A stretch of DNA of 64,000 bases from Cyclaneusma minus (GCA_037179335.1 JAKZHN010000015.1:868001-932000), one strand, 5' to 3'; shown: positions 1 to 14,000, counted from the first letter of the stretch. Notes: generated by a model not told the origin, from the sequence alone. Made by a program: numbers and translations.

Positions 1-62
1 TCTTCACATTTACTTACTGTGACTACAATTATGAGACGAAATTTTGAACCCCCCTTCGAACG

Positions 63-206
63 ATTGGAAATATCCCCAGTAATTGGGAATATGCCCAGTG
101 CTTGAAAATATTCACAAACGCTGGAATATTCTCAAAGATTGAGAATATCCCCAGATATCAAGAATCTGAAAATTTCCCAGAGATTTAGTATATTTCTAAA
201 GATTAA
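63..206. repeat. 19-bp degenerate minisatellite, left copy
   Basis: About seven units of a 19-bp motif can be laid end to end from position 63, with consensus close to ATTGGGAATATTCCCAGTA. Units at 63-81, 82-100 and 101-119 are exactly 19 bp; later ones drift (one of 18 bp, one longer). The core TGGGAATATTCCCA is palindromic. The same family recurs at about 63413-63504. No transposon ends are visible around it. Confidence 0.7.
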
Positions 207-406
207 GACGTTGCATTTAGAAAGGGGGTTCAGACTTTTGTCGTCCCATATCATGGGCATGGTGAAACGACGGCAAAGTCACAAAATCCAAGGACTCCTG
301 TAACCGCTTTTCAGAAACAAGCCTAACCATTGGTATCATTCGCTGTGCATCCCAAAGCCATCTATCCAAATACAAGCCAAGAAACCTAAACCAAAAAGCG
401 GCGCAC

Positions 407-2187
407 TCACGCCTCCGACAAAACAGCTTTCTCGCACCCCTTTTTGTCTCCGCTGCGAGCGTCATCACTGCTTCCACTCCCATCTAGCTCTTGCTCCATA
501 CCCTCGAGGACCAATCCCTCTCTCCCAAGCATCTGGTGCTCGACTGCAAGCTTGGGTCCCTTGAACCACTTCTTTGCACTCGCAAACCACCAGATGATCA
601 CAATCAACATCGGACCTCCGTAGACCACAACTGTCCAATTCATGGTTTGAAGTGTCAAATCGTTGCCTCGAACGCTGGGAAGACAGAGTATAGGCATCAT
701 CAATAGCACAAATGAACATCCCATAGCTCCAATGGGTTTTGAGAATTTCCCCAAGTGCCAGGGGCCACGTCGGAATCGGTCGCCGACGAAGAATATGCGG
801 ATGAAGATGGGGATTGTGAAGGAGACGTAGGCGGCTAGTGCACCGATGCTGAAGATGGCTCCGATGGCGACGGTTCCACCGAATATGAGCAGACAGAGGC
901 AGATTCCAATCATGGTGTTGAACCAGACGGCATTGACTGGTGTGCGAGTCAGGGGATTGACTTGCTTGATCAAGCTGGAGAATGGGAAGCAGTCGTCACG
1001 AGCGTAGGCAAAAGTCACGCGGGAGGCAGCAATCATGGCTCCCTGGCCCATGGAGAAGCCACACATGATGGTGAGGGAGAGGATGGCCATTGCCGTCTTC
1101 TGAGGCATCACTTGGATAAGATAGGAGGCCCAGGGTTGACCTAGATCGGAACCAAGCACGGCGTCGATGTCGACTACTGTGTATGCAACGACGAGTTGCA
1201 AGAACCAGCCGAAGATGCCGCCGACTCCTGAGGTCAAGACGATGGCACGAGGAGAGGCGATGCTTGCATTGCTGCATTCTTCGGACAAGTGGAAGGGAGC
1301 GTCGTAGCCGGACATGGTCCAAATGATGGCCACGAAGGACATGAGAATCGCCACACCATCAGGCCACTCAGTATCGTTTTGGATTTGCCATACTACTGAA
1401 TTTGAGGCGAATTTGGGAGATGTGTTGACAGAGGCAGGGATCATGATGAGGACGATGATCAGGCAGATAATGTTCAAGGTGCTGCCGTAGGAGTTGAAAC
1501 GAGCAATCCAGAGGGTGGGCATGCTGGAAATGCAGGCATGGATGATGAGAATGAATGCGGTAAGGAGGAAGGTTTGATATTCGGTGGGAACGTATTCTGG
1601 ATTTCCAATCGAGGCAGCGGCGAGAATCATTGCTGCTAAAGCGTAGTCCACGGATGGAGCTGCAGTGACTTGACTGATCCAATTCGACCAGCCGGTGAGC
1701 CACGCAGCAAAGGGTCCCCATCCAGGGGGTGCCAGAACGGCCGCAGCGTAGTAAAGTCCTCCACTGTTGGCAGGTCAGTATTTGGGTGATAAAGACGGGC
1801 CATCACACAATTGCGCTCAACATACCTAGTCGGCATCGACGAGCATAACTCGGCCATTCCCATGGCAATGCATTGAATGAAGACCAGTGCTATCAGCCAT
1901 CCGTAAACCATGCCTCCCCGTCCAGCATATCCCATTCCGTAAACCAAGGTACTTGCGAAACTGGGTAACAATCCCAGTATGGCGAAGGAAACACAGAAAG
2001 TCGTCCATAGCGAGAATTCGCGTTTGAATTCCTGTTTATATCCTAGCGCTACCAGGTCCGCCTCATCTCGGCTCAATCCTTGGATATGTGGTGTGTCGCC
2101 ATCTGGCATAGCAGAGGAAGCTGGCTCCTGGGATTCAGCATCGCCGCTGAAATTAGTATTCGTGGTCTTGAAGTCCATGAAACCCAT
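407..2187 (-). CDS. APC-superfamily amino acid/GABA permease
   Basis: Plasma-membrane or vacuolar amino-acid/polyamine/choline transporter of the fungal GABA-permease-like group (Uga4/GabA/Hnm1 relatives); the substrate cannot be told from sequence. The CDS is complement(join(407..1763,1826..2187)), 572 aa, a normal length for the family. The 62-nt intron has GTATGT and CAACAG ends, and splicing restores the family's conserved motif from AELCSSMPT into SGGLYYAAAVLAPPGW. About 12 hydrophobic segments are visible, with the family hallmarks IWTMSGYDAPFHLSEE (residues roughly 270-285) and RTPVNAVW. The hydrophilic N-terminus (about 70 aa) and the Asp/Ser-rich C-tail are cytosolic by family analogy. 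The ATG at 2187 was chosen because the open frame upstream of it has no ATG. No intact neighbour shares the strand within 15 kb. Confidence 0.92.
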
Positions 2188-3388
2188 CTTCTCGGATTTC
2201 GGCCCTCGACGATAGAGAGCAGGATGGTCGTACCGGGAGTCTCTTTCGAGAGTCTTGTCGATCAACGAGAAAGGATGGGTGTGCAGGCGGCGACGTATTT
2301 ATGGTGTCGTCTGGAAAGCATATGCAGGCAAAGCCGGAACAGGGCAGGGATGTCGAAAGGTGGGCTCGGCGTGGGTTGCACGGCAGCTAGCTTTCTTGGC
2401 CTTTCATTGGTAAAGGGCTAGCCGTATCTAGTAACACAGTAATAAGACATGATCATCAACGGCGGGTTATCAACTTGAAATTCCGAGGGTGCTGGTCAGT
2501 CAGTCTCTGGTGTCCTCGGGGGCCGCTCTCTCCGCTTATCTCTGCATGACGACGCTGGGGGGGATGGATTGAGTTGGGGTTGAAGATGGAATTGTGGCAC
2601 AACAGGGATGTCGTCGGGATATGCGAGGCCGTCCAATGACATGTGCGCTTTCCCCAGATAAGACATCGATGATTGATAGAGTACCTAGATACCTTACGAA
2701 AAGACGTTGGTCTGGGGCCTGACCAACACCATCAGACCTTTTACATTATTTTCTCCAACGTCGTCGAAGTGCTGGCACACTTGATCAAAACATTTTGATC
2801 AAAAGTTGACAGTTGGCCGTTGAAATTAAGATAACCAGCCACCGGATAGCTATCTAAGGTCCGAATAAGCTTTGGGAGCTCCCCACATTATTTCCCCTTC
2901 GTCGATGCGGCGCCCTGAGTCGTGTGCCCATCCCCCAACTTTGGATATTTCCGCTGTCCGTCCTCGATGATCTTCGACGCAACAAACGCTTGCAGAATCA
3001 AAGGCTTCCTGGTTGCATCACGCTTCCATTGAGGCATTGACGAGCTCGCTTCCGTGGACAAATTGTACATACACATCCGCCGGCTCATTCCACTTTTCCC
3101 CTCCACATTTGCCTTCGTGCCAAGTGCAAGGCTCGTGCAGTATTTGACTCCATCAGTTCCTGGGCGTCAACGGCGTGTATGTGTGAACGCCCACCAATGT
3201 TCTCAAACCTTCCTCCGCCAAGTAAGGTACCATAGCCCACCGGTCATATCCGACCAACCTTCCTGGAACTTCCATCTACTCTACACACACACGCTTTTGC
3301 CATGTGGGCTTCAGATTCGATTTCCAAGTTCTGCAAAGATCTGCGGCCTGAAGCGGATGATGCAGTTACCCGTGTCCCTGCCGAGGCC
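2188..3388. other. Intergenic region upstream of permease, up to retrotransposon A
   Basis: Normal-GC native DNA that should contain the permease promoter (2188 to about 2700). A minus-strand open frame at 2888-3106 (72 aa) and a plus-strand frame starting with ATG at 3302 were seen. Neither resembles a family I recognise. The 3302 frame stays open up to the element-A insertion point and continues beyond it in the native sequence at 17549. No RNA gene was seen. Confidence 0.4.
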
Positions 3389-3560
3389 TGTTACGGGGTT
3401 AGCGGAGGTTAAAGGTGGAGACCTTAGGCAGCCACTCCTGAGGCAGCCACACCATTCCTTTGTCCTCCTAGCTTTTTTATTAGAGCTGAAGCTATATAGA
3501 ATAAAAAGACAAAGCTCTCCAAATCTCTCCTTTCCTTTCTAGCTTTATTAATCCAGTTTT
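3389..3560 (+). repeat. Element A 5' LTR, first part
   Basis: This aligns end to end with 17321-17493 of the right LTR (172 versus 173 nt). The outer 80 nt keep their GC (for example GGTTAGCGGAGG), while the homologous right-LTR stretch reads GGTTAGTAAAAA. Element B interrupts it, and the LTR resumes at 10988. Confidence 0.9.
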
Positions 3561-3947
3561 TATCACGATCCAGTGCCTTGCAACAAAGTTGACTGGAAAG
3601 TTTGAGATTTAATTCTAAACTGAAAAGCCTAACTTTAAGGGATAAAGGCCTGCTACTTATACTAATTCCCCTAGTCCTCGTATTCCAATACTTTGTGTGT
3701 ATTTGGTATATTAATTTGGGTTTTAAAATATTAAACTTGTATAAATTATTGTTTATTATGATAATAATAGCCATTATTTTAATAATGCTATAGTTTATTT
3801 ATAATAATAGTAGCCGTTGCTTTAGCAATATTATAGTTTACCTTTGGTATATATAAGCGGTTATAATATCTTTATATATAAATATATATAATAACCTATT
3901 AATTAAGCTTTAGTTTATTAATATATACAAGTCTTTAAATTATTATA
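3561..3947 (-). repeat. Element B left (3') LTR
   Basis: 387 bp, aligning colinearly with 10596-10982 without net length change. The outer end TATCACGATCC is little mutated and the inner end is AT-saturated. The termini TGTCACGATC and GATCGTCACA (inferred ancestral form) are near-inverted repeats. Confidence 0.9.
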
Positions 3948-5059
3948 TTACTCTCTTTTTTTAAACGATAGAAAAAGTTTTCTTTATTAATTGGAATTCG
4001 GTCGGATATTTTCGGCTTTTCTGGACCTTTTTGTCCGAGCGTTTTGCAATTTCCGGGTTTTCCAGTTTTTCCAGTTTTTGGTAATCGCAATCTTTTTTAA
4101 TTGGCTTTTTTTATTATATTATATATATTAAGCTGAATTCTAAATCCTTTATTTAAGGTTTTAATATATATTATTTACAACTTTATTCCAATATACACTT
4201 TATAACACTAAATCTAAAATAGTTATTTAAAGGTCCATTTCCCCACTCTTTAAATCGCCAGCTCTATCCATCTTTATTATATCTATTATAGCTATATTCC
4301 ATAGCCTTATATTAGCTATAACAATATTATAGCGGCTTAATTTTTATTATCTTTAATTAGCCTTCTATCTTTATTGGACTATATTAGTTATATTATTTTT
4401 AAATGCTTTATAATATATTTTTATATTTTAGCGGTCCTTTAATCTTTGTTTTATATAATTAAAAAACTAGCTTTACCACTTTTAATATTTGTAATAATAT
4501 CCTTAAACCGTTTATTTAAATACTAAAATAATAATTATAAATTCTTAGCTTTTTTTAATCCATTTTACTAATTTATACTAACTTTAATTAAGGTGCTAAT
4601 TGTCTCTACTAGTTTTATAGCCACTATAATCTCTGGCCTATATATTATCCACTCTTCAATAATAATAATAATAACGGCAATGCTTTTTAAAAAAAGCTTG
4701 TTATTAAAAAGCCTAATTAAATAGGCATTATTTTTTAAATAACCGGGAATGCCTTTTATATTCCTATTATTTATAACGATTAAAAAATGGAATATAATAA
4801 AGTGTTGGTTTTAGCGATTTTTTAGCTTAGTCGATTTAGTTTATATAGTACATAGAATTTAACCCTTAATTATTTTGGTACTTAATTTTTATATAACCCT
4901 TGCTTTTTATAATATATAATTAAAAATGTTTTTTAATATAATTTTGATAATTAATAAAGCTATAAATTATATATCTTAATAAAACTTAAAAGTCCTTATT
5001 TATGTTTTTATTCTTTTTTTAAATTATATATATTATATAAAATAATTATAAAAGCCGTA

Positions 5060-5150
5060 TAAGCGCTTTAGTATAATAATAATCCAAATAATATTGGATA
5101 TTTTATCGACACAATTAAAAATTGCGGGTTCGATTCTGGCTATAAATTAG
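5060..5150 (+). other. tRNA-like internal promoter motifs within element B
   Basis: A box-B-like stretch GGGTTCGATTCTGGC (about 5125-5140) follows, about 60 nt downstream, an A-box-like TTTAGTATAATAATAA; a T-run lies after it. The T-stem would pair only 4 of 5 positions and no convincing acceptor stem can be folded by eye. It may be a RIP-mutated tRNA fragment or tRNA-derived insert, or chance. Confidence 0.2.
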
Positions 5151-6349
5151 AATCGGCTTTTTTAATATAAGTTTAAACCTATTATTTATATAATTTGGTT
5201 CGAATAGTATTTAATAGTTAAGAGTCTATATATAAAAATAATATAAATCCTTTTTATCTTTTATATATAAATATATATATATAATTACTTATTTAATAGT
5301 ATATAATTTAACCTAAAATATATTTAAGGAAATCCAAAGCTATATAATTCGGTTTAAATAATATTTTTATAGATTATTTTAATATTAATATATTTAGGTT
5401 ACTAAATTAAAAATAATATATAAGTCCTTTTTATTATTCTTATTTTTAGAGTTTTAAAGCTTTTAAAAAAAAACCCCTAAAAATTATAATATCTTTTTAT
5501 AGAATTTATTACTATATTAAGGCCTGTTAAATATACTAATTTTATAAAGCCGATTAAAAACCAATAATAAATAAGAATAGGTATAAATCTTTTTATAACT
5601 TCCAATTTTATAGTTTTTTAAAAATTAAAGGTTATATACTTTTTCCATTTTTTCGGTAATAATAATTATATACACTATTTTTGTTAGATTTTTAAAAGTC
5701 TAAGATTATAGTGTTTTTTGAAACCTAGTTTGGTTTCTAAATAATTTTATTATATCTTATTTATTTTATCTTATATTTTATTTTAAATCCTTATCTGATT
5801 TATATTACTTATTTAGCTATAATATAATCCAGGAACCACTTTTTTATTATTATTAATGGTTGCTAATTTATAGTTTTTTATAATAATAGAGAATTGGTTA
5901 AGGCTTGTTTTAATAAATTAGTATAAAATATATTATATATTTTATTAAATAAGTTTAATTTATAATTATAAGTGTTTTTTATCTTAACTACTTTGTATTT
6001 AATCTATTTCTAATTTAATATTTTATTAGAATATTTTATATATAAGTTCTTTAAGTTTAATTATATTTTATTACTGATTTTGAATTTTTTAAATTGTTTT
6101 TAATATCGGTTTTTATACTTCTTTATCTTCTTTTATATATCCGCTATAATATACTATCTCTATTTTTTTAGCTTTTTTAGTTTTATAACTAAAACAATTG
6201 TTTAATTAGTAGCGGATTTAAAGCTGATAAAAGTAGGGGGGATATTAAAGTCGAACGGCTTTATATTATATTTATATATTATAAAAAAAGGACTTATTTT
6301 TATTATTTTAGTTATATAAATATTAATCAAAAGCTAGATATATAATAAT

Positions 6350-8400
6350 AACCCAACCTATTTTTTTTTGGTTATAATCTATAAAGATTTATATAAATTC
6401 TTTAATAATTATATTTATTCGTTTTATAACTTTATTTATTTCCGGGTAAAAAGCCATAAATATAAATCTCTTTCTTTTTAATAGTTTATAAAACATCTTT
6501 TAAAACAGGCTAATAAATTATAGTTCTTCATCGGAAATAATATATAAGGATAGGCTATAATATAGATAATAAAACTTAATAAAACAATCTATTATTAATT
6601 TTTATTTTTATTTTTTTAAAGGTTGAATAATTACATTTTTGTTTAAATGGTTGGTTATTATAATAATATTTATATAACCGTTGTATTTTAATAGATTAAT
6701 TATAAAATCCATTAAAATTTGTAACTAAACTCAATCCGGGATTAATAAAGGCTTTAAAAATCCGTTTTTTTTAAGCCTTTATATAATAGTATGGATTGTA
6801 ATTTATAATATACTTTTTTATATCTTATTTTATAAAAGGTTAAAAAACCATTAAAATAATATTTTATATATATATTTTATACCGGGATAGCCTATAATAA
6901 TATTATTATATAATTTTTAAATTAATATTGTTTTTAAAGGTTTATATTTTAGCATTTATAGCCTTTATAGGTTTTTGTATATTATTCGGTCTTTATTATC
7001 TAAACCGAAATTTATAATTAATATAGTTAGTTTCTATTTTCATAATAAATATTTTATATTTTTGCCTTTTTACTTTTTTTAAAAAAAGCCTTTAATTTAT
7101 ATATATAAAGGATCTAACCATTTTTCTATTAAATCGAATATATTTTTCTATATTTTTATTATATCGGTCAGGTTTAATAATTTATTTACTAATAATATCA
7201 AAATAGCTATTTTATTTATAATTCTTAAATCAATCTTATCCTTTTTTAATAAAATAGCCATTTTATAAATATATCGCTTATTTAATAAATTAGCTAATAT
7301 ATTTTAATTTTATTTTAATAAGGCGTCTATTATAATATTCTATTTTCCTAATATATATATAATTATAAAATTATAATTTACTAATAAAAAAGCCTATTTT
7401 ATTTGTTATTTAAATAGTATATAAACTATTATGAAATACTCCATATTTTTATAATCTATTTATATTTAAAATTGTTTTTATACTATTTTTAAACTAGTTA
7501 TAAATTCTTTAAAATATTTAATAATTGTTAATAGTTTTTTATTATAAATTAGATAATTATATTCTATAAGCTAATTTTTCTTAAACAAAAAGGCAATAAT
7601 TTATACTATTTTATTGTTTCTTGTTTAGAATAGCACTCTATCTATATTATAGCCTAAAATATCGGTTTTTATATATATTTTAAATTTTGAATCGAATACT
7701 ATCAAAACTGGAATAAAAATAAATACTTTCTTAAATTATATAAACACTTTTTTAGCCTTTATAGTCCATTTAAAAAATTAGTTTTTTTTAACCAAAGCTA
7801 TAATAGGTAAATAAAGCTTAGAAAAGTTTTGTATAAACTTTTTATAAAAGTTGGCAAATCCTATAAATCCCTAAATATCTTTTAAACTAGTAAAAGATAG
7901 CCAATTAATAATAGCCTTAACTTTTTTAAAATTTATAATTTTTTATTTTAAAGTTTTATTATTATAATTGGCTTTAATAATAAAACCTAGATATTTAATA
8001 AACTTAATTATAAACTCGTATTTATTAATATCCAATTATAGCTTGGTTGTTTCTAATTGCTTTAGGGCTTTTTATATATATTTACGGTATAGTTTTAAAA
8101 AGCCATTTATATAAATTAGTATATTATTTATATATATTAAATAAAAGTCGTCTAAATATTCGGCCAAATAATAATTAATATATTATTAAAAAATATTTAA
8201 AGTATTAATTAGTCTGAAAAAAATTATTATCTATTTATGTAATCTATATTAAATATAAAAAGCCGTTTTCTTTTTTTTTCAGCAATTCTAATTTTATAAA
8301 ATATTATAATTATATCTAGTTTAATAAACCATTTAGCTTATTTAATTATTTATAAAATTTTATAAATTAAAAAAAAAATAGCGGTGTTTTTTAAAGTATT
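6350..8400 (-). pseudogene. Element B pol relic (RT and integrase)
   Basis: On the minus strand an RT block around 8230-8370 reads AKWFIKLDIIIIFYKIRIAE. A second block at 8110-8175 reads EYLDDFYLIYINNILIY, where the catalytic YIDD has become YINN, the change expected from G-to-A mutation. An integrase block at about 6350-6460 reads AFYPEINKVIKRINII, a mutated AFHPETDG..ER motif. The order RT then integrase is the Ty3/gypsy order. Stops are frequent; no product is possible. Confidence 0.8.
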
Positions 8401-10595
8401 TTACTTAAAGCCTAATAATCTATATAAAAATATAAGCCTTCTTTTAGTTTCTTAATAAATAATATTAAAACTGCTATTGGTAAATTCTTTATTTATATAA
8501 ATTCTTTTTTTAAATGTTTAATAAAGGTTTTTTTTTCATATTAAAAGGTTTTTTTAGATTATCTTATATATAAGTTTCTAAGATATAATAAGGTTTTTGC
8601 TATCTATTTTCTCTAGTTTAATAATAATAGTTAATTCCAAAATCTTAAAAAAAAGGCAACTTATTTGTTTTTTTCCGGTCGAACTTATTTAATATATCTT
8701 ATTAGTATTCTGGCAAAATCTTTTTGAAGTTTATAAATACCTTAATTTTTAAAGCCTTTTTTATATATATATTTCTTTTAATAAGCCTAGTAAATATTAC
8801 TATATTAATTTTTATAATATCTATTTTCTAGTATAATCGTTTATATTAATTATTAATTATTTGGTTATTTTATATAACGCTCAATTTTTTATAAGTATTA
8901 ATTATTGCTTTTTTATATTTTAACCAGGCTTATTTTAATATTATATTATAGCTATAATATAATATTATATATATAGCTGCTTTTTTATAATTTTTTTTTA
9001 ATATTAAATTAAAGCTGTATTATATAAGTAACGGTTTTATAATCCAAATCATCGTTTATATAAAAGCCGATAAATCTCGGATTATTAAAAAGAATATACT
9101 AGAAATGGTGTTTTATATAAAAATGAAATTAATTGTTCTAAAAAACAAATATTCATTATTAATTAAAATAATGGTATAACTTATTTAATTAATAAAAGTA
9201 GAAATAATAAACAGGTTTATTATCAATATATTGTTTTTTAATTCCGTTTTTTATTAAAAATCTAATTCTATAATACACTTTCATTTGTATTTGGAAATTA
9301 AAACAACTAGTTTTCCAAATTCTCTATATCCTTATTTAAATCGGCCTTAAAAATATTTTGGACTTTTTCCTTTTTTTAAGGCTTTTATAAAAAGCAGCTT
9401 ATAAACTTAAACCGTATATTTTATAGCTTTATAGCAAAAGTATTATTTTATAGCCTTTCTAATATCCAGGATAGCTTTAGTTACTTATTTTATTTTTATA
9501 TTAAAAATTATAAATAAGTCCATTATATTTAAATTGGTATAATTATAGCTAAAAATATCTAATACTGTCCTTAACTGTTTTATTCTAATACTAAAGCTTT
9601 TATATTTGGACTTTTTAGCCGAGTTTTCCAAAACTACTATTATAGTTTATAGCTTATTAATATATAGGATATATTAAGAAGAAATTGATATATTGGTAAA
9701 GGCTATTATAATAATAAAATTAGTGGATAGCTTTCAATAAAGGTTTTGAATTTTAAAATCCTTAAACTATTTTAGACCACCAACTTATATTAAAAGATTA
9801 TTATATCTAATAATAAAAATACTAATTTGTTTTTTAAATTGTTTTGGCCAGTTTATTTAGGACTTTTGTTTTAAGTTTTGGGTTATTATACGCCAAGTCC
9901 AATTGCTTTTATAATACTATTAGGGATTTGATAGTAAGAATAGGGACTCTTATAATATAAGCTTTAATTTAAAACTAAATTTATTTTGTAGCTATTGTTA
10001 ATACTCGATTATAAATGTACCAAAATTATATATTAGCCAATTGGCTTAATAAATCTATTTAAATTTTGGCTTTTATTTAATTTTTTAAATAAGGTATTTC
10101 TTTTTATTAAACCTATTAAAAACGTCGATTTGTAATAATATTTAGTATTTATAAATTATTAGAATATCCGCTTTAAGATTGCTAATAAAGGCTACTTTTA
10201 TATTATTGTATTTTATTGCTTTAATTATCTTATAATATTTATTCTTTATAATCGCGACTTTTTAAATATAATTGTTTTTTATATTATCAAGCTATTCCTA
10301 AATATAAACTATTATTTACTAATCCTTTTTTTAGCCTTTTTTATTAAATTCGGCTAATAAGATAGCAAATATAATATATTCGTTTAAGGGACCTTTTTAT
10401 TAATATTAAATAGCAAGGTTCTTAATATAATAAATAATTTAGGCCTTGATTTAATATTGCTGGGCTATTATATATATAATGGCTTGCTATTAAAAAGTAA
10501 GAGCCTATATCTATTATATAGAAAGGTGATTTATATTCTTATTCATTTTCGGCTTTATTAATATTTTGCTAAGTTTTTAAAAGAGTTGAAAATTA

Positions 10596-10982
10596 TATTA
10601 TAATCCAATACTTTATAATCCAATTAATTAAAAAATTTAAAAATTAATTTTAAACTAAAAAACCTAATTTTAAAGGATAAAGGCCTATTATTTATATTAA
10701 TTCCCCTAGTCCTTATATTCTAACACTTTATATATATTTGGTATATTAATTCGGTTTTTAAAATATTAAATTTATATAAGTTATTGCTTATTATAATAGT
10801 GGTAGCCGTTATTTTGGCAATATTATAGTCTATTTATAATAATAGTGGCCGTTGTTTTAGCAATGCCATAGTCTATTTTTGATATATATAAGCGGTTGTA
10901 ACGCTTTTATATATAAGTGTATATAATAATCTGTTAACTAAGCTTTAGCTTATCAGTATACACGAGTCTTCAGATCGTCACA
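10596..10982 (-). repeat. Element B right (5') LTR
   Basis: 387 bp, partner of 3561-3947. The outer end (CACGAGTCTTCAGATCGTCACA region) is barely mutated, while the inner start reads TATTATAATCC where the left LTR has TATCACGATCC. Confidence 0.9.
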
Positions 10983-10987
10983 GTTTT

Positions 10988-11037
10988 TACCTATTGCTTA
11001 TTTGGGCTTTTGGCTTTTTTAATAAATTTTTATAATA
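10988..11037 (+). repeat. Element A 5' LTR, second part
   Basis: 50 nt matching 17494-17543 base for base apart from C-to-T and G-to-A differences. It ends TATAATA where the right LTR ends CGTGACA. Confidence 0.9.
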
Positions 11038-14000
11038 TTTTAATAAAGCCTTTTTTTTCGCCTTTTACAAATTATTGTACAATGCCAGTTTTTTTTAAAA
11101 ATTATTCCCGCTATTTTTTATTTTCCCTTTTTAAAGCATTTTTTATACGCAGGCATATTTATATATCCAGCTTCAGCTTTATATTGTATTTAGGCTTATA
11201 TATTTACAATTATAAGCGTATTCCTTATTTATTTATTTATTTTCTATTAAATTTTAAATTTTATTTTAAAAGCTTATATACTTTAATTATCCTATATTAA
11301 ATTTGATTTTAAATTTTAATCCGGCTTTTTTTATTTTTTCAAAAATTTATTATAACTCCCGTAAATTCTATTTAAAATTAAAATACAGCCTTTTATTCAA
11401 ATAATATAAAAAATAAAGAACCCAGACTATTAATTTTTTCCCTTATAAATCCCAATTATAAAGCCGCTAAAATCTTTTTCAAAAAGCCTAAAAATGTCTA
11501 ATAAAAATTATTAGCTTATATTTATAATTAAGCCCAAAATGCCCTATTTAAAATCGAAAAACTCCAAAAGCTACTTTTTAAAAAACAAGCCTTTAAAATA
11601 GCCATTATTAAAAAATAGAAAAAGCCTTAAATTACTAATAATTTTCTTTGTAAAAAAGCAAATAATTAAATAAAAATATATATAATTTATATAATTGTTT
11701 TTTGCAAATTAATACAAAACTTATTTTAACGTTTAAAAAACTCTTTATAATATATAGCCGAATTATTATTTTCATAAAATAGCTAAAGCTATTAAAAGCT
11801 TTAAAAGCTAAGGCTCCAAGCCTGGCTTTATTTAAATGATCTAAATCCAATTTTAAAACTAAGGCTTAATTTATTATTATTTAGCTGCTAGCCCAGTAAT
11901 TTCCAGCCTTTAAAATAATTTTCAGAGCCTTTAATTTACGCTATATTAAGCGTATTTCTAAGCCTTTATTATATAATAATATTAATTTTTCAAGCTTTGG
12001 AAATTCAAATTAAAAAAAATTTTAATAATTATTTCCGTTTTATAAATAAGGCAGTTAAAAATATTTATAATATAAAATATTTAAAAACAAATTATAAATA
12101 TATACTGCTTTTTTTAGTATAATAATACCGCTATTTATATTCTTATTATAAAAAGATTTTATAAGCTTTTAAATAGCTTTTATAGCAATTTAAACTTTTT
12201 TTTTTACAAATCTTATAAATTTTATACTTTATTTTAAAGCCATTAAAATTTTAAGTTTTTTTATATATTTTTCAAAATCTATTTACCTAGCTAAAAATAT
12301 TAAAAGCCTTTTTAAAATAGCAGCTATAATAGAAAATTAATATTAATTTCCAAAAGGCTATAATAAGCTTTCGCTTTAAAATCTTTTTTAAAATTGCTAA
12401 TTATTATTGCTAAATAAAAAAAAACCGGAAGCTATTTGCTAAAAATATTAAGCGTATAGCTATTCCATTTGTTTTTATTAATACCCTTAGCTTTTAATTT
12501 TTTTAAATCCGCTTTATTTTTAAGCTTTTTTAATTTAAAAATAAATAGCGCTTTGTTTTAGCATTTTTTTAATATTTATTGGCTTTAAAAGCTTTAAATA
12601 TTTTAAATATAGCAAATATAAATATTATATTAAAATATATTCGAATTTCAAAAATCCCCTTATTAATACCATTAATTATAATATGTATAATAAAAAGCCA
12701 GAAAAGCCTAAAAACAAAAATCCAATAAAAATAAATATTATTAAAGCAAAACGCTGCTGCCTTGGCTATTAAATTGGAAAATATCTAGCTGCGAATAAAA
12801 TTGCATTTAGCAGCTTAATATATAATATTAATTTTTTCTTATTTTCTTAAAAATATTTCATATTTCATATTTGATATTGTTTTTTATTATTTTGGAAAAT
12901 ATAAAACCATTTATTATTAATATTTTAATAAATACAAAAGCAAATACAGGAAATTTCATTAAATATTTTATTGCGGCGCAATTTATTTAATATAATAATT
13001 TAGATTTTATTATTTAATATAAGTTTATTTTAATAATAGCCTTTAATAGCTATGTCTTTATATTTATTACCCAAAAATTTTATTTTTAGCTTTAAATTTA
13101 AAATTACTAATTTTTCTTTATTTGTTATATAATTTGTAATTTAAAATATTATAATATAATTTTAAAAAAAGCCTATCTAAAATTGTATAATATAATAATT
13201 AATAACGCCATTAATAATCCATTTTTTTAGCTATTATAATTATATAAAAGCTATTTAATATAAATCCCTTATATAATAAAATAATATATTAAATTTCCGG
13301 CGTATTAAAAAGCCGGCCTGTTTTATATTTTAAAAGCTTTTATTTTCAAAAAGCATTTAATATAGGCTTTTTAAATTTAAAACTCCTTTATAAATTTTAA
13401 CTTTATATTCTAAATTTATTATGGCCCTAAACAAAATAGCAAAAGCAATATTAGTATTTTTATTTAATTACGCAAATTATTTCTATTTAAAATTGCAAAA
13501 AGGCCGCTAAATAAATAATTTTTTATTAATTTTTTAAATAATAATATGGTTTTTTATATATTTTAGCAGCTTGGTATAAAAAGAATGCCGCTAAATTAAA
13601 TCAAAATAGCGTCGTAAAATAAGATACTAATATAAATACCTTTATTTTATTTTTTAAAACCATTTTTAAATAATTCTTAATTGCCTGCTTGCAATTGTTT
13701 AAAAATTCCTTAAATTTACTAGCTTTCCTTTTATTTATTAAATTCTTTCCAGGATTATTTTCCAAATCCCGTTTTTTAAAAACATAAGCAGCCCGCTAAT
13801 TATAATATTAAAAAAGAATCTATATATAAAATGTTATTTTAGAATTTTTTAAGCATTTTTTAAAAAACCGAAATTTCAAGCCTTTTTCTCCAATAATAAA
13901 TAGGATTTTTAAGCGCCATTATCTAATGAAACATATTCAAATTTATGCTATTAATATTTTAGCCTTTATTTATTATATTTGCTAGGCTAAAAAAACCCAA

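Larger units (their letters stand above)
3561..10982 (-). mobile_element. Element B: Ty3/gypsy LTR retrotransposon nested in the 5' LTR of A
   Basis: The target duplication GTTTT flanks the element at 3556-3560 and 10983-10987; the uninterrupted right LTR of A has GTCTT at that spot. Total length is 7422 bp with 387-bp LTRs. A pyrimidine tract directly inside the left LTR (about 3948-3962) reads as a polypurine tract on the minus strand, so the left LTR is the 3' LTR. Minus-strand RT and integrase relics confirm this. All frames are destroyed by RIP-type mutation. Confidence 0.92.

Noticed and set aside
11010..11300. 96-aa plus-strand open frame
   Set aside because: Starts in the A LTR and leader, composed almost wholly of Phe/Ile/Leu/Tyr/Lys from RIPed AT-rich DNA; no domain.
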